A stretch of DNA of 10,689 nt from an uncultured Pelagibacterales bacterium (GTDB lineage: Bacteria > Pseudomonadota > Alphaproteobacteria > Pelagibacterales > Pelagibacteraceae), in contig CAJVZX010000022.1 in the NCBI GenBank assembly GCA_913020625.1, positions 1 through 10,689 on the forward strand, read 5' to 3'. The notes below the pieces were generated by a model. The model had not been told where the DNA came from, did not search any database, and was given only the letters and a program-made list of their open reading frames with translations. Each line of letters opens with the position of its first letter. Positions within the stretch are counted from its first letter, which is position 1. Positions 6,113 to 10,689 of this stretch are shown here, one piece after another. The position numbers and the translations under genes were made by a program.

Positions 6113-6130
6113 TAAAATATATGTATTTTA
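6113..6130. repeat. perfect AT-only inverted repeat between dnaB and the RND exporter gene
   Basis: TAAAATA (6113-6119) and TATTTTA (6124-6130) form a perfect 7-base inverted repeat around TATG. No T-run follows, so it is a poor intrinsic terminator. It includes most of the 12-mer AATTAAAATATA (6110-6121), which also occurs at 4664-4675 upstream of dnaB. It lies 10 bases before the start of the exporter gene and may be part of a promoter or a weak RNA hairpin. Confidence 0.35.
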
Positions 6131-6139
6131 GTTAAGAAT

Positions 6140-8608
6140 ATGTTCTCAAATTTTTACGAAAACAACGTAATCGGAAGACCAAAGCTAGTATTAACAATTT
6201 TAATTCTTATTCTGTTAAGTTTTGGATATTTTGCTAAAGATTTTGAACTAGATGCTTCATCTGATACCCTTCTTTTAGAAAATGATCCAGATTTAAAATA
6301 TTTACGAGAAGTAAATGTCAAATATGGTTCAAAAGATTTTTTAGTTCTAACGTATACTCCTAAAGATAGTTTATTAGCACCTAATACAATTAAAGACCTC
6401 ACAAATTTAAGAAACGATTTAGCAAATTTAAGCTGGGTAAATAATGTACTAACTATTTTGGATGTTCCATTATTAAAAAATAATGATGATACTTTATCAG
6501 AAAGAATTAAAAATTTTAAAACATTGTCTCTTAAAGATGTTGATAAAGAAAGAGGTTTTGAAGAAATCATTAATAGTCCAATTTATGAAGAATTCGTTAT
6601 TAGTAAAGATGGTAAGACTAGCGGAATACTTGTTTACATAAAGATTGACAAGAAATTTTCTGATCTTATTAAAAGCAAAAATAATTATTTGGACAAAATA
6701 GATAAGAAACAATTAACATTTGAAGAAAAAAAAGAATATAAAAAATTCTTAAAAAAATATGATAATTACAAAAAATTATATAATCAGAAAAATCACAATA
6801 ATATAAATGAAATTAGAACAGTAATAGAAAAATACAAAGATACAGCTGAAATTCATTTGGGGGGTATACCTATGATCGCAGATGATATGATGACTTATAT
6901 AAAAAATGATATAGTAGTATTTGGAGCTGGGGTATTTCTTTTTATTGTTTTTACTCTCTGGTATGTTTTCAGAAGTTTACTATGGGTATTTGTTCCACTT
7001 CTAAGTTGTTTTTTCTCAGTATCTATAATGATTGGTTTGCTTGGATTATTAAGTTGGAAAGTAACAGTTATTTCTTCAAACTTTATAGCCTTAATGCTTA
7101 TTCTAACTATGGCTATGAATATCCATATGAGCGTTCGGTATTTACAGTTAAAAAAAGAGAATCCAAATATTTCAAATATTCAAGCAATACTTTGGACCTC
7201 GGAAAGAATGTTTTGGCCAATATTATACACCGTACTCACAACCATTTGCGCTTTTCTATCTCTTATATTTAGTAACATTAAACCTATTATTGATTTTGGA
7301 TGGATGATGACTGTAGGTCTATTAGTTTCTTTATTTATAACTTTTACCTTGCTACCTACTATTTTAAATATTTTAAGTAAAGAAAGTTCAAATTATAGAG
7401 ATGAAAAAAAATCAATAATTACTTCTTTCTTAAGTAAAGTTGCACAAAAAAATACCAAAACTATTTTTATATCAGCAGTATTTGTTGTCATTCTAAGCTT
7501 CATTGGCATCTCAAAGCTTGAAGTTGAAAATAGTTTTATAAATTATTTTGACAAAAAAACTGAGATTTATAAGGGTATGAAATTAATTGATGATAAGCTA
7601 GGAGGAACAACTCCTCTAGATATAATAGTTAAGTTTCCTGATAAAGAAAAAACGGAAAAAACAGATGATGATTTTGATAGCTGGGATGATGAAGAAAAAG
7701 ACGACACAAAATATTGGTTTACAAGAAATAAAATAGATAAAATTATTCAGGTTCATGATTACCTAGATAGTTTGCAAGAAGTTGGTAAGGTTATATCTTT
7801 TGCATCGATGGTCAGAGTTGTTGAGGATTTGAATGAGGGAAAAAAATTGCAAGGATTGGAGATGGGTATATTGTATACCAAAATACCCGATTCAATTAAA
7901 AAAGAAATAATTGATCCTTATATATCCATAAAAAACAATGAAGCTAGGATTAGTTTGAGAATTTTAGACTCAAAAAAAGATCTTAGAAGAAATGAATTGA
8001 TAAATAAAATTAACTATGATTTGGAAAATCAATTGGGCTTAAAACGTAAAGAATTTAAATTAGCTGGTATTCTTATTCTTTTTAATAATCTTCTGCAAAG
8101 TTTATTTAAATCTCAAATATTAACTCTGGGAGTTGTAATGGCGGGTATAACTTTAATGTTTCTGATCTTGTTTAGAAATATAACTTTATCATTGATTGGA
8201 GTTGTTCCAAATTTTATGGCAGCTTTTCTAATTCTAGGTATCATTGGTTTACTAGAAATACCTCTAGATATGATGACAATAACTATCGCTGCTATTACCA
8301 TAGGTATAGCCGTAGATAATAGTATTCATTATATATACAGATTTAAGGAAGAATTTAAAAAAATTAATAACTACAACCAAACTCTTGAAAAATGTCATGA
8401 AACCGTAGGTGTGGCAATTTTAAATACTTCTATAACAATTGTATTTGGGTTTTCTATATTAGTTATGTCAAATTTTATACCAACAATATATTTTGGTGTA
8501 TTCACGGGAATTGCAATGTTGTTAGCTATGATTTCAGTTTTAACCCTTCTACCAAAATTAATTTTAATCATAAAACCTTTTGGACTTGAAAGAATTAATA
8601 ATAACTAA
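6140..8608 (+). CDS. RND-superfamily (MMPL-type) membrane exporter
   Basis: This 822-residue protein has the layout of RND-superfamily permeases: one membrane helix (about 14-31), a large extracytoplasmic domain (about 32-257), five helices (about 258-411), then the pattern repeated with a helix at 441-458, a second soluble domain (about 459-657) and five helices (about 658-812), twelve in all. The motif GIAVDNSIHYIYRF at 722-735 is the TM10 signature of the MMPL/predicted-exporter branch and carries the probable proton-relay Asp726; the equivalent place in the first half, NIHMSVRY at 327-334, has no acidic residue. Such proteins often export lipids or other hydrophobic compounds with the proton gradient; the substrate here cannot be told. 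The first soluble domain has a lysine-rich stretch (about 171-232), and the second has a strongly acidic stretch at 502-523. It lies between dnaB and cvpA, two bases from the latter, where other alphaproteobacteria often have alr and radA. Base composition matches its neighbours. Confidence 0.88.
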   Translation: MFSNFYENNVIGRPKLVLTILILILLSFGYFAKDFELDASSDTLLLENDPDLKYLREVNVKYGSKDFLVLTYTPKDSLLAPNTIKDLTNLRNDLANLSWVNNVLTILDVPLLKNNDDTLSERIKNFKTLSLKDVDKERGFEEIINSPIYEEFVISKDGKTSGILVYIKIDKKFSDLIKSKNNYLDKIDKKQLTFEEKKEYKKFLKKYDNYKKLYNQKNHNNINEIRTVIEKYKDTAEIHLGGIPMIADDMMTYIKNDIVVFGAGVFLFIVFTLWYVFRSLLWVFVPLLSCFFSVSIMIGLLGLLSWKVTVISSNFIALMLILTMAMNIHMSVRYLQLKKENPNISNIQAILWTSERMFWPILYTVLTTICAFLSLIFSNIKPIIDFGWMMTVGLLVSLFITFTLLPTILNILSKESSNYRDEKKSIITSFLSKVAQKNTKTIFISAVFVVILSFIGISKLEVENSFINYFDKKTEIYKGMKLIDDKLGGTTPLDIIVKFPDKEKTEKTDDDFDSWDDEEKDDTKYWFTRNKIDKIIQVHDYLDSLQEVGKVISFASMVRVVEDLNEGKKLQGLEMGILYTKIPDSIKKEIIDPYISIKNNEARISLRILDSKKDLRRNELINKINYDLENQLGLKRKEFKLAGILILFNNLLQSLFKSQILTLGVVMAGITLMFLILFRNITLSLIGVVPNFMAAFLILGIIGLLEIPLDMMTITIAAITIGIAVDNSIHYIYRFKEEFKKINNYNQTLEKCHETVGVAILNTSITIVFGFSILVMSNFIPTIYFGVFTGIAMLLAMISVLTLLPKLILIIKPFGLERINNN

Positions 8609-8610
8609 TA

Positions 8611-9156
8611 ATGCAAAATTTACTTGAACATTTGACAAGTAGTATTTCTGCCTTTGATATAATTTATTTAATTATTACTCTTCTAACCATCATTCAATGC
8701 ACAAAAAAAGGTTTCGTCTTAAGTTTGTTATCAGCATCTAAATGGCTACTCGCTCTTATTATTACAATTATTTTGGTCCCAAAATTAAGACCTTGGGCAA
8801 AAAATTATATAGATTCAGAATACTTACTTGATATTGGATTGGGGATTGTAATATTTATTTGCACAATTTTTATTATTTTGATGATTAGTAGAGCAATTGG
8901 TCAAGTTGTAAAATATTCAGGACTAGGAAGTGTAGATTCTTTTTTTGGTTTCATTTTTGGTATATTTAAAGGGTACATTGTTTGTGTAGTTTTATTTTCA
9001 ATTGTTAATTGGTTTTATATATATGAAAAATGGCCTATTGATGTGGAAAAATCATTTACCTTTTCTTATGTTTATAAAGGAAGTAAATATCTAATTGAAG
9101 AATTTCCTAGTGAAAAAAAGTATAACGATGCTAAAGAAAAAATTGAAAAAATATAA
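8611..9156 (+). CDS. cvpA: CvpA family membrane protein
   Basis: CvpA-family proteins are small inner-membrane proteins named for a role in colicin V production in E. coli; their biochemical role is still unsettled. The 181-residue protein has four predicted membrane segments (about 15-30, 36-57, 73-94 and 112-135) and the family motif GLGSVDSFFGFIFGIFKG at 104-121, where most members have G-x-x-D-R-x-x-G-x-x-x-G; here the Arg is Ser. A lysine- and glutamate-rich cytoplasmic tail follows. Position directly before purF is conserved in many proteobacteria and strongly supports the call. It begins two bases after the exporter gene and its end overlaps purF by 29 bases, so all three are probably one transcript. 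No Shine-Dalgarno motif precedes it. Confidence 0.88.
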   Translation: MQNLLEHLTSSISAFDIIYLIITLLTIIQCTKKGFVLSLLSASKWLLALIITIILVPKLRPWAKNYIDSEYLLDIGLGIVIFICTIFIILMISRAIGQVVKYSGLGSVDSFFGFIFGIFKGYIVCVVLFSIVNWFYIYEKWPIDVEKSFTFSYVYKGSKYLIEEFPSEKKYNDAKEKIEKI

Positions 9157-10591
9157 CCCAAAAATTAAAGAAGAATGTGGAGTTTTTGGAATAAGTAATA
9201 GCGAAGATGCTTCAACTTTAACAGCTCTTAGCTTGCATGCTTTACAACACAGAGGACAAGAAGGATGTGGTATTGTTTCATTTGATGGAAAAAAATATCA
9301 TTTAGAAAAAAAATTGGGACTAGTCGGAGATAATTTTAACAAAGAAGAAGTCTTGAAAAAAATTCCTGGTAATTATGCTATTGGTCATAATAGATATAGT
9401 ACCACAGGAGACACTGCTTTAAGAAACATACAGCCTTTTTTTGCTGACACACACAATGGAGGAATTGGTATTTCCCATAATGGAAATCTTACAAATGCTA
9501 TAACATTGAGAGAGAAGCTAGTTAAAGAAGGAGCTATTTTTCACACTACCTCAGATACTGAAACAATTGTTCAACTTATTGCTAAATCAAAAAGAAATAC
9601 AACAATGGATAAAATTATTGATGCACTTTTTCAAATTCAAGGTGGGTATGCATTGGTTATGTTAACACAAAATATTTTAATTGGTGTGAGAGATCCTTAT
9701 GGAATTAGACCATTGGTAATTGGTAAAATAAAAAACTCATATGTTTTTGCATCTGAAACTTGTGCATTAGACATTATTGGAGCAAAATATATTAGAGACG
9801 TTGAAAATGGTGAAATAGTTTTTGTTGAAAATAATAAATTAAATAGTATTAAACCTTTTCCCCAAAAAAAAATAAGACCTTGTGTTTTTGAATATATTTA
9901 TTTTTCAAGACCTGACAGCATACTTAATAATAAATGTGCCTATGAATATAGAAAAAACTTTGGTTTAGAGCTTGCAAAAGAAGCTCATGTAGAGTCTGAT
10001 CTAGTAATACCTGTTCCAGACTCTGGAGTTCCTGCTGCAATTGGATATAGTCAATATACTAAAAAAAAATTTGAACTTGGCCTAATTAGAAACCATTATG
10101 TTGGTAGAACTTTTATTGAGCCAAATCAAAAAATAAGAGGCTTAGGAGTTAAACTTAAACTAAGTGCAAATAAATCATCTATTAAAAATAAAAAAATAAT
10201 TTTAATAGATGACTCTTTAGTTAGAGGAACCACATGTCATAAAATAGTTAAAATGCTTTATGATTCAGGTGCAAAAGAAGTTCATGTAAGAATAGCATGC
10301 CCAGAAATTAAATTCCCAGACTTTTATGGAGTGGATACACCAACCAAAAAAGAATTATTAGCAGCGAACCAAAGTGTTTCTGAAATATGTAAATATATTA
10401 ATGCTAAATCCTTAAAATTTTTATCTTTAGATGGTTTATATAAAGCAATGGGATTTAAAAAAAGAAATGATATCTATCCTCAATTGACTGATCATTATTT
10501 TACAGGTGATTACCCTGTAAAACCAGTTGATGAGTTAGGAGATGATAAAATAACTCAATTATCTTTATTAAGTACAGCCACAAATAAATAA
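9128..10591 (+). CDS. purF: amidophosphoribosyltransferase
   Basis: PurF makes 5-phosphoribosylamine from PRPP and glutamine, the first committed step of de novo purine synthesis. From the ATG at 9128 the protein is 487 residues. A 16-residue basic leader precedes the catalytic Cys17 of the N-terminal glutaminase domain (CGVFGI), so processing to expose the cysteine is expected. HRGQEGCGI at 41-49, GHNRYSTTG at 86-94 and HNGNLTN at 117-123 belong to that domain. The phosphoribosyltransferase domain has VPDSGVPAA at 296-304 and the PRPP loop ILIDDSLVRGTT at 358-369. Three of the four cysteines that hold the [4Fe-4S] cluster in Bacillus PurF are replaced (Asp398, Pro451, Thr454), while Cys251 remains. 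The frame could be extended to a TTG at 9095, but that would add 11 residues and deepen the overlap with cvpA, so I prefer the ATG. Confidence 0.96.
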   Translation: MLKKKLKKYNPKIKEECGVFGISNSEDASTLTALSLHALQHRGQEGCGIVSFDGKKYHLEKKLGLVGDNFNKEEVLKKIPGNYAIGHNRYSTTGDTALRNIQPFFADTHNGGIGISHNGNLTNAITLREKLVKEGAIFHTTSDTETIVQLIAKSKRNTTMDKIIDALFQIQGGYALVMLTQNILIGVRDPYGIRPLVIGKIKNSYVFASETCALDIIGAKYIRDVENGEIVFVENNKLNSIKPFPQKKIRPCVFEYIYFSRPDSILNNKCAYEYRKNFGLELAKEAHVESDLVIPVPDSGVPAAIGYSQYTKKKFELGLIRNHYVGRTFIEPNQKIRGLGVKLKLSANKSSIKNKKIILIDDSLVRGTTCHKIVKMLYDSGAKEVHVRIACPEIKFPDFYGVDTPTKKELLAANQSVSEICKYINAKSLKFLSLDGLYKAMGFKKRNDIYPQLTDHYFTGDYPVKPVDELGDDKITQLSLLSTATNK

Positions 10592-10596
10592 AATTT

Positions 10597-10689
10597 ATGA
10601 AAAAAGTAAAATTTACACAAATGAAAAATGGTACAAAGGAAGATTATATTTTTTTAAGTAAGCACGAAAAACAATATATTAAAAATATT
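10597..10689 (+). CDS. 5' end of a gene, probably an HD-domain phosphohydrolase-like protein (partial)
   Basis: An ATG five bases after the purF stop opens a frame that stays open for 31 codons to the window edge, starting MKKVKFTQMKNGTKEDYIFL. This N-terminus, with a V-x-F-T-x-M-x-x-G-T-x-E-D-Y pattern, resembles from memory a family of alphaproteobacterial HD-domain proteins, in which the metal-binding histidines and aspartate would lie further downstream, outside the window. The tight spacing suggests co-transcription with purF. That a real gene begins here is likely; the family name is tentative because no catalytic residues are visible. Confidence 0.6.
   Translation, partial: MKKVKFTQMKNGTKEDYIFLSKHEKQYIKNI

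Noticed and set aside
6154..6570. 138-codon minus-strand open frame opposite the start of the exporter gene
   Set aside because: Entirely antisense to a well-supported membrane protein; no ribosome binding site, no promoter and no recognisable motif.
6982..7272. 96-codon plus-strand frame within the exporter gene
   Set aside because: Out-of-frame shadow of the TM region of the exporter; it has no independent start signals or known domain.
8632..8663. TTGACA and TATAAT within the start of cvpA
   Set aside because: The boxes are about 20 bases apart, too far for a standard sigma-70 promoter, lie inside a coding sequence, and no gene start follows nearby.
9095..9127. Upstream TTG start for purF
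   Set aside because: It would add 11 residues before an already sufficient leader and enlarge the overlap with cvpA to 62 bases; the ATG at 9128 is simpler.

Overview
The window looks like housekeeping DNA from a streamlined, very AT-rich alphaproteobacterium. The codons are strongly A/T-ending, and intergenic space adds up to only about 300 bases in 10.7 kb. Protein sequences and gene order (rsmA next to gmk; acpP-fabG-fabD; rpsF-rpsR-rplI-dnaB; cvpA-purF) fit a SAR11/Pelagibacterales-like lineage. The exact clade cannot be fixed from the sequence alone.

Layout. Positions 1-31 hold the last codons of an upstream gene, possibly pdxA. The 16S rRNA dimethyltransferase gene rsmA (33-818, +) runs into a leftward block: gmk (guanylate kinase), acpP (acyl carrier protein), fabG (3-oxoacyl-ACP reductase) and fabD (malonyl-CoA:ACP transacylase), occupying 813-3422 on the minus strand. 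A 100-base divergent spacer (3423-3522) separates this block from a rightward ribosomal protein operon, rpsF-rpsR-rplI (3523-4601), which closes with a small hairpin plus T-run. Then come the replicative helicase gene dnaB (4686-6110), a large 12-TM RND/MMPL-type exporter (6140-8608), a CvpA-like membrane protein (8611-9156), purF (9128-10591), and the first 31 codons of a probable HD-domain protein (10597 to the edge).

How the genes fit together. fabD loads malonyl groups onto AcpP and FabG reduces the 3-oxoacyl-ACP produced by condensation. The condensing enzyme FabF, often encoded beside acpP in alphaproteobacteria, is absent here. Gmk and PurF serve purine nucleotide supply, and bS6, bS18, bL9 and RsmA serve the ribosome. 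Several joins are tight: a 4-base ATGA overlap rpsF/rpsR, an 8-base overlap fabD/fabG, a 29-base overlap cvpA/purF and a 2-base gap RND/cvpA.

I see no mobile element, CRISPR array, tRNA, rRNA or clearly novel system. The main points of interest are a consensus promoter for acpP overlapping the fabG stop codon, an RND exporter where alr-radA is often found, gene losses relative to the usual alphaproteobacterial order, long A-runs inside essential genes, and an AT-rich dyad and shared 12-mer flanking dnaB.
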